From assembly GCA_934636245.1 (NCBI GenBank), contig CAKUAI010000021.1:1-63573 (forward strand): 63,573 bases of DNA, given 5' to 3'. Position numbers and translations under genes: made by a program. Positions 25,581 to 35,004 of the stretch are shown in pieces (the first letter of the stretch is position 1; the number at the start of each line of letters is the position of its first letter). The notes under the pieces are model-generated. The model saw nothing but the letters and a program-made list of their open reading frames with translations, was not told the origin of the DNA and ran no database searches. This DNA comes from an uncultured Coriobacteriales bacterium (lineage in GTDB: Bacteria > Actinomycetota > Coriobacteriia > Coriobacteriales > UMGS124).

Positions 25581-26654
25581 TTAGCGCGCCAGCGTTGCCC
25601 CTATGGTTTCGAGGAACTCAAACCGTTGGGCTGCGGTGAGGTTTTCGATGGGCGGGCAGATGCGTGCGTGAAGGGACTGCTCGTCTTCGCGCAGGGGGTT
25701 GCGCACGATTGCCTCGAAGTCGGCGGACTTGGCCACGTACAGGTCGTAGTTGCAGGCGTTTTCGTACAGGAAACCGTCAAGGCGGCTGCGCGCGCCTGCG
25801 CCCAGGCCAAGCACGTCGGCGCCAGCACGCATGAGCGGACCGAACACACCCGAGGCCGGGGCGAGTCCCGATTTGGCAAAGTCGCCAGGTGCAATCTCGG
25901 TATAGCCTCGCTCACCGAGAATACGTTGTGCCTGCTCATAGAAGGCGCGACGGGTTTCGGGGGAGGGCAGGGGAGTGGCGGGAGTGGGGGTGCCCTCTTG
26001 TGCCGTGCTCGCCTCGCTGGTCTGGGCGTTCCAGGCAGCGTCACTTGCGGCATCTACCAGGGGCCTCGTGCTGATATGGGGCGCGTCGACGCCTGCCAGG
26101 GTGAGAAGCGTGCGCTTCCAGCTTGCCTGTGTCTGTCCCGGGACGCCGTACAGCACCTCGAAGTTCACGTTAGCCATGTGGAACTTTTCAAGGAAGAGGA
26201 GCGCGTTTTGGAGCTGCTCGCGGCTATGGTGGGCCCCGAGTGCGGTGAGCTCGGCATCGTCGCAGGACAGCGCTGCGAGGTTGACGCGCGTGATGCCGCA
26301 GCTCGTCCAGTCGGTGAGGCTAGGCGTACACACGGTGAGAGGCTCCACATCAATGGAAATCTCTGCGCCCGGTACCAAGTTGAGCGTTTTTTTAATCTGT
26401 CGCACCAGGTGACAGACCTTGTCGGCACTCATGATGCTTGCCCCGCCCGAGAGGCGCACAGCCGAGGCGGGTCGCGCGCATACCTCGTCATCGAGGGAGG
26501 CGAGCTCGGCCTCCAGCGCGTCCACGTAGGCGGCCTTCGCGGCATGGTTGCCCGTGAACGGTCGGCTCGGGCCGTACTTGGGTGTGGACAGCGTGAAGGG
26601 AAACGCCACATCGACGACAAGCTTGTCAGTAGCAGGGGCAATGCATGCATCCAT
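25581..26654 (-). CDS. HemW/HemN-like radical-SAM homologue lacking the cluster cysteines
   Basis: The 357-residue protein follows HemW along its length: a GGxxS segment (RLSGGASIMSAD), EISIDVEPLT, GITRVNLAALS, LYGVPGQTQASWKRTL and a C-terminal helical region. The family's N-terminal HIPFCxxxCxYC, which holds the SAM-binding 4Fe-4S cluster, is here VAFPFTLSTPKYGP, with no cysteine. It therefore cannot bind the cluster in the usual way and should not be a working radical-SAM enzyme. I used ATG 26654; TTG 26687 is possible, and neither has a good ribosome site. HemW relatives carry heme, so a heme-binding or chaperone role without radical chemistry is possible. Confidence 0.75.
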   Translation of the reverse strand: MDACIAPATDKLVVDVAFPFTLSTPKYGPSRPFTGNHAAKAAYVDALEAELASLDDEVCARPASAVRLSGGASIMSADKVCHLVRQIKKTLNLVPGAEISIDVEPLTVCTPSLTDWTSCGITRVNLAALSCDDAELTALGAHHSREQLQNALLFLEKFHMANVNFEVLYGVPGQTQASWKRTLLTLAGVDAPHISTRPLVDAASDAAWNAQTSEASTAQEGTPTPATPLPSPETRRAFYEQAQRILGERGYTEIAPGDFAKSGLAPASGVFGPLMRAGADVLGLGAGARSRLDGFLYENACNYDLYVAKSADFEAIVRNPLREDEQSLHARICPPIENLTAAQRFEFLETIGATLAR

Positions 26655-26698
26655 GGTGTGCGTCCAATCGAAACGAGGCAATCGCAATCAAGAAGAAA

Positions 26699-26732
26699 AG
26701 CCCCGCCCGCCAAAAGCCGCGCGGGCGGGGCT
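26699..26732 (-). terminator. Intrinsic terminator of the flavoprotein gene at 26876
   Basis: AGCCCCGCCCGC pairs with GCGGGCGGGGCT over 12 bp. On the minus strand it is followed by TTTTCTTCTT. Confidence 0.85.
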
Positions 26733-26875
26733 CCAATCAATCGTACATCAGCTCAGCGGACGAGGTTCTGCAACCCACTAAAAGCGGGTTCTCGTCCGCA
26801 AGGCGTGCGGGGCCGATGCGTACTGGATGTACGTGAGGTCCCGCAGAACGCAGCGCGTGAGGTTCCGCGGCATCC

Positions 26876-28828
26876 TTACAGCTGGCCGACGGTGTGGCCG
26901 GCGAGCCAGCCGTGCGTCATCGCCATACCCACCGAGTTGCCGGCGAAGGGCGTGGAGTAGCCGAAGCCGTAGCGGCCGCCCAGGCAGTTGCCAGCGGCGT
27001 AGAGGCCACGGATCTTCGTCCAGTCGGTCTTGAGGACGTTCTGGGCGGCGTCGGTCATAAGGCCGCTCATCGTGACCATCATGGGGCTGGTGCTGTGCGA
27101 AGTGCTGCTCGTGCCGCCATAGAAGGGAGGCGTGTCGATCGGCACCATGTAGGCCTTGTCCTTGCCGTAATCGGTGTCGCCGTCCTCGGAGGCGCACAGC
27201 TCGTTGTAGTGGGCGATGCTGTCGAGGAAGTTCTGCTTGGCCTCGTCGGCGTAGCCGAGCATGTCGGCCAGCTCCTCGAGCGTGTTGGCGGCGTACACCG
27301 TGCCGCCCATCATCTTGCGCTCGGCGAGGTTGGCGCCGACGACGAAGCCGCCCTCGGGGTTGCCCACCTCAACGGCATTCATGCCGGCCTCGAGCTGGAC
27401 CATGTAGTCGTCCATGCCGAAGTTGGGCGCGCCGTGATCGAGCGGGGCCGAACCCACGGTCTGCTTCCAGTTGGCGTCGGTCACGTAGCAGGACAGACCG
27501 GCCGGCTGGCGCAGGCAGACGGCCTGCAGCTGGGCGATGGCGCCCTCGTTGCAGAAACGCTTGCCCTCGGAGTTGAGCGTGAGCAGCGGGCAGGTGCCCC
27601 AGGGGCCGCTTGCGCCGCCGCCGATGGCCATCCAACCGCGGGGAGTCGGCTCGATCATGCCGCCGGCCCAGATGCCCATCTTGTGGCCGGCACCGGAGCG
27701 AGAACCGGCGCTTGCCCAATCCTCAGAGGTGGCACCGGCGCGCTCGCCCCACTCCATGCCCTCGTTCAGCAGGGCCCAGCACATCTTGGGGTCGCCGATG
27801 TAGTCGCCGGAGCACAGGATGACACCCTTGGCGGCGTTGAACTGCACGTAGTTGCCGTCAGCGTCGGTGGCGATGAGGCCCGTCACGTCGCCGGCCTCGT
27901 TCTGCACAAGCTCGACGCCGGTGTGCTCGAAGTACCAGGTAGCGCCGTTCTCCTCGGTGTACTGCTTGATGTACTTGTGCACGAACTCGATGTCGTTGCC
28001 GTGGTAGCCGTAGAACTGCGCGTTGCAGGGCCAGGTCTTGTAGCCGCCGCACTCGATGGGGTACTCAACGTTGGCGCCCGACCAGGCGGCCTGCGTGTTG
28101 CACAGCGGGTAGTCGAACATGTTGGACATGTCGAAGTCGCCCTCGTCGGCTGCGGGCTCGCCGTCGATCACCACGAGCGTGCCGGTGAGGTGCACGTTGG
28201 AGTCGTTGTCCTTGCGCTCCTCCTCGTAGGAGTCGTAGACCTCCTTGTAGCGGTCGAACATGGCACCGGAGTTCTGCACGAACGCCTTGATGATGTCGGG
28301 GTTCACGCGGCCGGCGGCACGCTTGCAGAACTCGGCGGCAATCTCGCCGGTGTTGTAGGGGCCAAAGCCGCGGTCGATGAGGAACTGAGAGTTGACATGG
28401 CCGATGTCCTCGCCGTACCAGCCGCCCATGTTGGCGCCGGTGCCGTCGAGGTCTACGAAGGCGCTCCAAGGCTGTTGCTCGACGGTGGCAACGGTGCAGC
28501 CCTCGTCCACGGCGCCCAGCGTTGCCATGAGGCCGGCGTGGCCGCCACCCAGCACGACGACGTCGACGTCGTAGGTCTGGGTGATCTGATCCTCGGCGAT
28601 CTCGGGCTTGGTGCCCAGCCAGTCGCCCGGGCCGCAGTAGCCCTTGACGCGACCGTCGTCGGTGGTCTCAGCGGAAGCGTAGACGACCTCCTTGGCGGGA
28701 CCGCCAGGGCCACCGCCGGGGCCGCCGGCAGCAAAGGCGGAGGTTGCAAAGGCGGAGGCTGCGGCGATGCCCGCAGTGGCCGTTGCAGCGCTGGTCAGGA
28801 AGGCGCGACGCGAAACGGTCTTGCTCAT
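26876..28828 (-). CDS. Tat-exported FAD-binding fumarate-reductase-type flavoprotein
   Basis: The 650-residue protein has a Tat signal (VSRRAFLTSAATATAG, Arg 7-8) and a Gly/Pro-rich stretch (GGPGGGPGGP) after the cleavage site. The FAD motif VLGGGHAG follows at 92-99 and the substrate motif GKRFCNE near 430. It is the longest of the FAD-only flavoproteins here; the extra length lies between the two FAD-domain halves. ATG 28828, with AAAGGATG upstream, gives the signal peptide. It is divergent from the membrane LuxR gene at 29040 across 211 bp, which I take to be its regulator. Confidence 0.9.
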   Translation of the reverse strand: MSKTVSRRAFLTSAATATAGIAAASAFATSAFAAGGPGGGPGGPAKEVVYASAETTDDGRVKGYCGPGDWLGTKPEIAEDQITQTYDVDVVVLGGGHAGLMATLGAVDEGCTVATVEQQPWSAFVDLDGTGANMGGWYGEDIGHVNSQFLIDRGFGPYNTGEIAAEFCKRAAGRVNPDIIKAFVQNSGAMFDRYKEVYDSYEEERKDNDSNVHLTGTLVVIDGEPAADEGDFDMSNMFDYPLCNTQAAWSGANVEYPIECGGYKTWPCNAQFYGYHGNDIEFVHKYIKQYTEENGATWYFEHTGVELVQNEAGDVTGLIATDADGNYVQFNAAKGVILCSGDYIGDPKMCWALLNEGMEWGERAGATSEDWASAGSRSGAGHKMGIWAGGMIEPTPRGWMAIGGGASGPWGTCPLLTLNSEGKRFCNEGAIAQLQAVCLRQPAGLSCYVTDANWKQTVGSAPLDHGAPNFGMDDYMVQLEAGMNAVEVGNPEGGFVVGANLAERKMMGGTVYAANTLEELADMLGYADEAKQNFLDSIAHYNELCASEDGDTDYGKDKAYMVPIDTPPFYGGTSSTSHSTSPMMVTMSGLMTDAAQNVLKTDWTKIRGLYAAGNCLGGRYGFGYSTPFAGNSVGMAMTHGWLAGHTVGQL

Positions 28829-29039
28829 GAGAACATCCTTTCTTCGGGACGGCTCGTTGCGACAGCGTGACTGGCCCATTGCCAGCCCGCTCCTGCCGCT
28901 TGAGTCAAACCTTAGGCATCGCGTGGTGTAAACTAAATCCGAGAAAACGTTGAGATGGCGTTTAGGAAGCGTTTAGACTGCCAAACCTCCAGCTCAGATG
29001 CGTTGTCAAGGGGTCGGTTTGTCATAGGGGGCGTGCCGG

Positions 29040-30656
29040 GTGACTGCGAGGAACAAAACGACAATGGGCCGCATGGGTTGGGTCGACGCCGTTGCGGTGG
29101 CGGGTTTCGCCTGCTTGCTTGCGACGTTGCTCCTCTATTCTGCGGCGGCAATGCCCTTTCAGCGCTTTGTGAATCTGCCCGATTTCGTTAATATTCTGGG
29201 ATATGCCCTTCGCTCGGGGGTTCTCGCCGGTGTTGTGGGGGCGCTCGTGGTGGGTCTGGGGCTTGGCAGGGTTTTGAGCCACGTGGCCGTGCGCGTGCTC
29301 TTTACGCTTACGTTTGTGGCAGGCAATGCGTCCTTTTGCGCGATGGCCCTGAGCGGCGTGTGGCCCGAGTGGACATTTTGGCCGGTGGGCATCTGCGTTG
29401 GCGTGGGCTGTTTGGGCGAGCTGCTCGCTTGGGGTCGCATCCTGGCTCGTTACAACCTGCGGCAGGCAACGGGCGTTGTCGCGGGATCGGCGGTGCTTGC
29501 GGCGCTTGTAGGCTGGGCTCAGCTTCATGTGAGCGAGGCGTCTGCTGTGGCGCTGTTTATGCTCTGCGTGTTTGTCTGCGCTGCCCTGCCGTTTGCCTTT
29601 GCGCCGTTTCGCGATGTCTGGGCGAAGTCGGACGTGCCTGCCATCGAGGCGGGGGTGCGTGGCAAAAAGGCGTGGGACGGGCATGACGATCAGACCCAGG
29701 GCGCTTCTGTCTCTAAGTCTCCGGCGTCGTCTGAGCGGACCTACGGTGCGAACATCGTCCCAGGTCGCCTGCGCGGCTTTCTGGAGATGACCTTTGTTCC
29801 TGGGGTGGGACTTGCCCTTTTCGCCATGCTCATGGCGGTGCGCGGTGAGCTCTTCTTTGAAAATTACTCTGAATACGTCGTTATCCAGGTGGTTGTCGCC
29901 CTGTTGCTGCTCGCCTGCATGCTGTTCCCGGCGTCTACCCCGCTTTTGAGGGCGGTGTATCGCGGTCTTATTCCCGTGCTTTCGGTTGCGATGCTCGTGC
30001 TCAACTACTTCAGCGAGTCGCTTTTGGGCGGCTCGACATTCGAGCTCACCTTTGTGCTCGTGCTGTATACGGTCGCGGCGCTTTTGACCCTGTCGACCCT
30101 GGTGGGCATGGCCCATGCCGCCGAGTATCCCACCGACCTCGTGGTGTGCGTGGGTGTCACGCTCTTCTGCTTTGTGACCGTCTTCACCCAGGTTGAGTGC
30201 GCAAATATTGGAGCCGATCCTGCTCAGGTGCGTACGCTTATCGTGGTGACGAGCGGCCTGTACGCTGCTGGGATGGTGGTGTACGCTCTGTGGCGTGGCC
30301 TGCGGGCCGACCATGAGGCGTTCGTGGGCAGTGGGGACCTCGAGGATGCTCGAGGCGCGGGCCTCGCCTCGTCCGGCGTGCCGACAGCTTCGGGGGACAT
30401 TTCTGCCGTCGACGCGAGCGATGCCTTGCTCGGCGAAGCGAGCCTTGAGGCTCGTTGCGACGAGCTTGCCCACACCTACGGTCTCACAGTCCGCGAACGC
30501 GAGGTCCTGGGTTTTCTCGCTCACGGCCACAACGGCGTGTACATCGGCGAAGAGCTGGTCATTTCGCCCAACACGGTGCGCACGCACATCCACAACATCT
30601 ATCGCAAGCTCAACGTCACCTCGCGTGAAGACATCCTGCGCATCGTGCGCGAGTAG
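29040..30656 (+). CDS. Membrane-bound LuxR-family transcriptional regulator
   Basis: The 538-residue protein has about ten to twelve hydrophobic segments, with a charged loop at roughly 195-240. A variable linker (SGDLEDARGAGLASSG) comes before a LuxR helix-turn-helix that starts LTVREREVLGFLAHG and includes NTVRTHIHNIYRKLNV. The start is a GTG at 29040 after AGGGGG; an ATG at 29064 is possible. It is divergent from the flavoprotein at 26876. Confidence 0.9.
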   Translation: MTARNKTTMGRMGWVDAVAVAGFACLLATLLLYSAAAMPFQRFVNLPDFVNILGYALRSGVLAGVVGALVVGLGLGRVLSHVAVRVLFTLTFVAGNASFCAMALSGVWPEWTFWPVGICVGVGCLGELLAWGRILARYNLRQATGVVAGSAVLAALVGWAQLHVSEASAVALFMLCVFVCAALPFAFAPFRDVWAKSDVPAIEAGVRGKKAWDGHDDQTQGASVSKSPASSERTYGANIVPGRLRGFLEMTFVPGVGLALFAMLMAVRGELFFENYSEYVVIQVVVALLLLACMLFPASTPLLRAVYRGLIPVLSVAMLVLNYFSESLLGGSTFELTFVLVLYTVAALLTLSTLVGMAHAAEYPTDLVVCVGVTLFCFVTVFTQVECANIGADPAQVRTLIVVTSGLYAAGMVVYALWRGLRADHEAFVGSGDLEDARGAGLASSGVPTASGDISAVDASDALLGEASLEARCDELAHTYGLTVREREVLGFLAHGHNGVYIGEELVISPNTVRTHIHNIYRKLNVTSREDILRIVRE

Positions 30657-30682
30657 GAATGACACAAAGGGACGGGTGCAAT
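30657..30682 (+). repeat. Dispersed 26-bp repeat, copy 2
   Basis: It differs from 20876-20901 at two positions. It overlaps the stop region of the LuxR gene and lies just before a terminator. Confidence 0.65.
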
Positions 30683-30693
30683 GTGCCACCAAA

Positions 30694-30725
30694 AAGGCGG
30701 GCGCCCTGTGTGGGACGCCCGCCTT
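30694..30725. terminator. Bidirectional terminator, copy 1 of a repeated module
   Basis: AAGGCGGGCG and CGCCCGCCTT form a perfect 10-bp stem with a 12-nt loop between the convergent LuxR and DUF1846 genes. It is almost the same, loop included, as 37437-37468. Confidence 0.85.
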
Positions 30726-30777
30726 TCGGTGCGCTATGTCTGCCTGGCCTGCGCGTTGCGCGCGGCTTCCAGCGTGT

Positions 30778-32259
30778 CTACTTGTGGTAATAGCTGCTGC
30801 GCTCGTACTTGGCCTCGCAGCTCACGTTGATGCCGAGGGTGCGGTAGAGCTTCTCGTCGGCTGAGGAGATGATGACCGAGAAGAACGCGTCGCAGCCGCG
30901 CAGTTGCTCGGCTGCCTCGATGGCGCGGGCGGCCAGGGGCTCGGTGGCCGAGCTCAGCGAGAGGGCAATGAGCATCTCGTCGGGGTGCAGGCGGGGGTTC
31001 TTGCTGTGCAGCAGCTCGGTCTTGAGATGGCAGATGGGGTCGATGGCCTCGTTGCTGATGATGTAGGTCTCCTCCGGGATGCCTGCCAGGTACTTGAGGG
31101 CGTTGAGCAAAAGCGACGAGGCGGCGCCGAGGCGCGTGGAGGTGCGGCCGCTGATAACCTCGCCGTTGGGCAGCATCAAGGCGCCGGCGGGCTTGCCGGT
31201 GGCCTCCTCCTTGGCGAGGGCCGCCGCGCGGATGGGGGAGAGGTCGGGCGTGACGCCGGCCTGCTTCATGAGCATCTTGAGCTTGCTTATCTGGTCGGCG
31301 CCGCAGCCGGTGCGCTTTGTGTTCACGCACGCGCTGAAGTAGCGACGGACGATCTCCATTCGGGCCGCGTCGCACACGGCCTCGTCGTCGCAGATGGCAA
31401 GGCCTGCCATGTTGACGCCCATGTCCGTGGGCGACTGGTAGGGGCTTGCGCCCAGGATGCGCTCCATCATGGCCTTGAGCACGGGGAACGTCTCAACATC
31501 GCGGTTGTAGTTCACCGCCACCTTGCCGTAGGCCTCCAGGTGGAAGGGGTCGATGATGTTGGCGTCGTCCAGGTCGGCCGTGGCGGCCTCGTAGGCGAGG
31601 TTCACGGGGTGCTTGAGCGGCAGGTTCCATACGGGGAACGTCTCGTACTTGGCGTAACCGGCCTTGATGCCGTGCTTGGCGTCGAGGTAGATCTGCGACA
31701 GGCACGTGGCCATCTTGCCCGAGCCGGGGCCGGGGGCCGTCATGACCACGAGCGGGCGGGTCGTCTCGATATAGTCGTTCTTGCCGAAGCCTTCGTCGCT
31801 CACCACGTAGTCGACGTCCACGGGGTAGCCGGCGATGGGGTAGTGGCGGTAGGAGCGCATGCCCATGGCGTCGAGGCGTGCGCGGAAGACGTCGGCGGCG
31901 GGCTGGCCGGCGTAACGCGTTACGACGACGGCGCTCACGAGGAAGCCCATGCCTTGGAAGATGTCGATGAGGCGCAGGACGTCCTCGTCGTAGGTGATGC
32001 CCAAATCGCCGCGGACCTTGCCGCTCTCGATGTCGTTGGCGTTGACGGCGACGATGATCTCCACGTCGTCCTTGAAGCTCTGCAGCATGCGGATCTTCTC
32101 GTCGGGGGCAAAGCCGGGAAGGACGCGCGAGGCGTGCATGTCATCGAACAGCTTGCCGCCGAACTCAAGGTAAAGCTTGCCGCCGAACGAGCCGATACGC
32201 TCGCGGATGTGGGCGGCCTGCAGTTCGACGTATTTCTGGCTGTCGAATCCAATGCGCAT
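30778..32259 (-). CDS. DUF1846 (UPF0371) family protein
   Basis: The 493-residue protein matches DUF1846 along its full length: GFDSQKYVELQAAHIRERI at the N-terminus, GGKLYLEFGGKLFDD, APGPGSGKMATCLSQ (a P-loop-like stretch near 178) and NRDVETFPVLKAMMERILG. Family members are about 500 residues, so it is complete. The biochemical role is not established. The ATG at 32259 is the usual family start. It is divergent from the FMN/FAD flavoprotein at 32682 and convergent with the LuxR gene at 29040. I see no functional link. Confidence 0.9.
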   Translation of the reverse strand: MRIGFDSQKYVELQAAHIRERIGSFGGKLYLEFGGKLFDDMHASRVLPGFAPDEKIRMLQSFKDDVEIIVAVNANDIESGKVRGDLGITYDEDVLRLIDIFQGMGFLVSAVVVTRYAGQPAADVFRARLDAMGMRSYRHYPIAGYPVDVDYVVSDEGFGKNDYIETTRPLVVMTAPGPGSGKMATCLSQIYLDAKHGIKAGYAKYETFPVWNLPLKHPVNLAYEAATADLDDANIIDPFHLEAYGKVAVNYNRDVETFPVLKAMMERILGASPYQSPTDMGVNMAGLAICDDEAVCDAARMEIVRRYFSACVNTKRTGCGADQISKLKMLMKQAGVTPDLSPIRAAALAKEEATGKPAGALMLPNGEVISGRTSTRLGAASSLLLNALKYLAGIPEETYIISNEAIDPICHLKTELLHSKNPRLHPDEMLIALSLSSATEPLAARAIEAAEQLRGCDAFFSVIISSADEKLYRTLGINVSCEAKYERSSYYHK

Positions 32260-32681
32260 AGTGCGTCTGTCCTCTCATGCTCAAGCCTTCAACGACGGCG
32301 ATGATGCTACCACGTCCCGGCGTGTTTGTGGGAAGGATGGGCGCGGGGCCACCAAGGAAAACACGGAGCACATCGACGGCGCAACGCCCAAGGGCCCGCG
32401 CGCCTATCGTTTCCTTGAGTTCAAGAGATTTTCTCGGCAGTCCCGTTATGGGGGCGAATCTCGCCCCAAATTCGCCAAAACCAGCATTCTCCCAGCTCAA
32501 CGTGTCAAGGTGACTCCTCTCATTCTTTGAGTATGAGCCTGGGAGCGGCAAATTTCATACCCGTCGCGGCATGGTGAAACGACCGGCAGCAAGCCACGAT
32601 GGGGTCAGCCCGAACGGAAGGCGGGCCGGCAAAGAGGCCGTGCTCGCAGGTTCGGAAACAACCGTGTTGGAAAGGAAACAT
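32260..32681. promoter_or_regulatory. Divergent control region with a long inverted repeat
   Basis: This 422-bp gap has no gene. CTCCCA-GCTCA (32489-32499) pairs with TGAGC-C-TGGGAG (32534-32545), with one bulged base and a 34-nt loop. The loop contains GTGTCAAGGTGAC. It could be an operator or a leader structure for the flavoprotein. AAAGGA precedes ATG 32682. Confidence 0.4.
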
Positions 32682-34874
32682 ATGTCCACCAGCATCACCC
32701 GCAGCGACTTTCTGAAGACTGCCGCTCTGGCCGGCGCCGCTCTCGGCATCACCGCCACCGGCGTGAGCACCGCCCAGGCCGAGGATGCCCCCGCAGACCT
32801 CGCTCCCTTCGCGTTCACGCCCGGCACCTACGTGTCGAAGCAGTCCACCGGCTTCGCCGAGATGGACATTACCTGCGAGCTGTCCGAGGACGCCATCACC
32901 TCGGTGACCTACACCGTCACACAGACAAGCCGCAAGGACTACTCCGAGAACTTCCGCGACGGTATCGACGACCTGTGCAACCGTATCGTCGAGGCCAACA
33001 GCCCCTACGTCGACGCCATCTCCGGCGCTACGCTGTGCACCAACGTCACCATTGCCGGCGTGAAGGACTGCATGGAGCAGGCCGGCTACGAGTTCCCGGC
33101 CGAGGCCGCCTATGTCGTTGCCACGCCCGAGTGGCTCGGCGACAAGCCTGAGATCGACGAGGCCGACATCGTTGACACCACCGAGGCCGACATCGTCATC
33201 GTCGGCGGCGGCAACGCCGGTCTTGCCTGTGCCGTGACTGCTGCCGAGGGTGGCAAGAAGGTCGTTGTGCTCGAGGCTCAGACCGAGGACAACATGTTCT
33301 GGTACGGCCTGCACCAGATCGGCACCGTCAACTCCAAGTTCTGCATGGACGCCGGCTGCCCCGAGATCGACAAGTCCGAGTTCATCGCCGACTGGCAGCG
33401 CCGCTCCCTTGGCTACACCAACCCCTGCCTGGTGAAGAAGTTCGTCGACAACTCCGGCGAGATGGTCGACTGGCTCATGGAGAACTCCCCCGAGTCCGTT
33501 GTTGCCTCCACGAAGATTGAGCTTGTCGAGGGTTGCGCTGACGAGTACTTCGCCAACGGCGGCGACATCAACGGCTACAAGTGCTGGAAGGGCACCATCA
33601 CCTACCCCATGAACGCCGGTAGCTTCGGCGAGGGCGCAGGCGCTGGCGACATGGCTCAGGAGAGCGGCGGCAAGGCTCTCATCGCCAAGTCCGAGTCCCT
33701 GGGCGCCCAGTGGTTCTGGGGCTACAAGGGCATCGTGCTCGAGACCACCGAGGAAGAAGTCCCCTGCAAGGTCGAGCAGGTTGGCGAGGACGGCGTCGAC
33801 GTTATCTCCGACGGTACTGAGACCCACGCCCGCGTGACCGGCGTCATCGCTCAGGACGCCGACGGCAACTACCACCGCTTCACCGGCGAGAGCATCGTCC
33901 TGTCCGCCGGTGACTACGGCGCGAACAACGCCATGTACAAGGAGCTCCAGCAGAACCAGCGCGAGCTGTTCGACGCTCACGGCCTGGACATCTCCAAGAT
34001 GCGTACCGCCGGTTTCGGCCGCGATGGCTCGGGCATCAAGATGGGCATGTGGGCCGGCGGCTCCATGGACCCGATTCAGCGCACCCTCATCTCGCCCGAG
34101 GTCGTGTACACCTCCGACAAGTACTCCGTGAACCTGCTCATCCGTCAGGGCACCTACCGCTTCGCCCTGTGGCTTGACTCCGACATGCAGCGCTTCTGCG
34201 ACGAGGAGTTCATGGGCTGCTTCGGCATCATCGAGCAGATGGAGCGCAGGAAGTTCGGTCGCTTCTATGCCTTCTTCGACTCCAAGTACAAGACCCTGCT
34301 GTCCCGCTCCGCGCCCGAGCACTTCTGCGCCGGCCGTGACGACTCGCTCGACGAGACGCTGGCCCACTGGGTCGAGCGCGGCGCCGAGGGCGAGGAGACC
34401 GCTGGCGGCGCTGGCGAGACCACGTGGTCCACGGGTACGCCCTGCCACTTCGCAGCCAACACCTGGGAAGAGCTCTTCGAGTACATGGGCCTCTCCGACG
34501 AGGAGGCAGCTGCCGCCAAGGCTTCTATCGACCGCTACAACGAGATGGCCGCCGCTGGCAAGGACACCGACTTCGGCCGCGACCCGCGCGTCCTGCTCCC
34601 CATCGACGAGCCCCCGTTCTTTGGCATGATCCAGGTGCAGGAGAAGCCTGCTCTGGGCACCGTCAGCCTCAACGGCCTGGTCATCGACGCCAACCAGCGC
34701 GTCCTTGACAAGAACTTCAACCCGATCGAGGGCCTCTACGCTTCCGGCAACAACTCCGGCGGCCGTTTCGGCACCCACTATTCCACGCCCATCCAGGGCG
34801 TCAGCCTCGGCATGGCCCTCACCCTGGGCCGCGTCCTGGGCAAGGAGCTCTCCGGCCAGGAGATCTCGAAGTAA
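32682..34874 (+). CDS. Exported FMN_bind/FAD-binding flavoprotein reductase
   Basis: The 730-residue protein has a signal peptide (about 1-33). An FMN_bind domain (about 45-130) carries SGAT at 114-117, where the Thr takes covalent FMN, and the FAD motif VGGGNAG follows at 174-180. FAD_binding_2 fills the rest, with RFCDEEF in place of the usual RFxNE. FMN_bind-FAD architecture is that of NADH-independent fumarate or urocanate reductases, in which FMN relays electrons to FAD. The Tat motif is imperfect: ITRSDFLK has Thr-Arg instead of Arg-Arg. ATG 32682 is supported by AAAGGA. It is followed by a 162-residue protein and a LuxR gene on the same strand. Confidence 0.9.
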   Translation: MSTSITRSDFLKTAALAGAALGITATGVSTAQAEDAPADLAPFAFTPGTYVSKQSTGFAEMDITCELSEDAITSVTYTVTQTSRKDYSENFRDGIDDLCNRIVEANSPYVDAISGATLCTNVTIAGVKDCMEQAGYEFPAEAAYVVATPEWLGDKPEIDEADIVDTTEADIVIVGGGNAGLACAVTAAEGGKKVVVLEAQTEDNMFWYGLHQIGTVNSKFCMDAGCPEIDKSEFIADWQRRSLGYTNPCLVKKFVDNSGEMVDWLMENSPESVVASTKIELVEGCADEYFANGGDINGYKCWKGTITYPMNAGSFGEGAGAGDMAQESGGKALIAKSESLGAQWFWGYKGIVLETTEEEVPCKVEQVGEDGVDVISDGTETHARVTGVIAQDADGNYHRFTGESIVLSAGDYGANNAMYKELQQNQRELFDAHGLDISKMRTAGFGRDGSGIKMGMWAGGSMDPIQRTLISPEVVYTSDKYSVNLLIRQGTYRFALWLDSDMQRFCDEEFMGCFGIIEQMERRKFGRFYAFFDSKYKTLLSRSAPEHFCAGRDDSLDETLAHWVERGAEGEETAGGAGETTWSTGTPCHFAANTWEELFEYMGLSDEEAAAAKASIDRYNEMAAAGKDTDFGRDPRVLLPIDEPPFFGMIQVQEKPALGTVSLNGLVIDANQRVLDKNFNPIEGLYASGNNSGGRFGTHYSTPIQGVSLGMALTLGRVLGKELSGQEISK

Positions 34875-34896
34875 GTTAGCGTTTTGAGTTCTGGTC

Positions 34897-34936
34897 GGCC
34901 GCCTCGTCGCACGCAGCGTGCGGGGCGGCCGGTTTT
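34897..34936 (+). terminator. Intrinsic terminator after the FMN/FAD flavoprotein
   Basis: GGCCGCC and GGCGGCC form the outer stem, GCACG and CGTGC an inner stem, followed by GGTTTT. Confidence 0.8.
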
Positions 34937-35004
34937 CTGTATCCTCGCGTGCCGATGGGCTGTGGACTGCGAAGATTTGGGGTTCGAAGGGAAGGGACGA
35001 CGCG

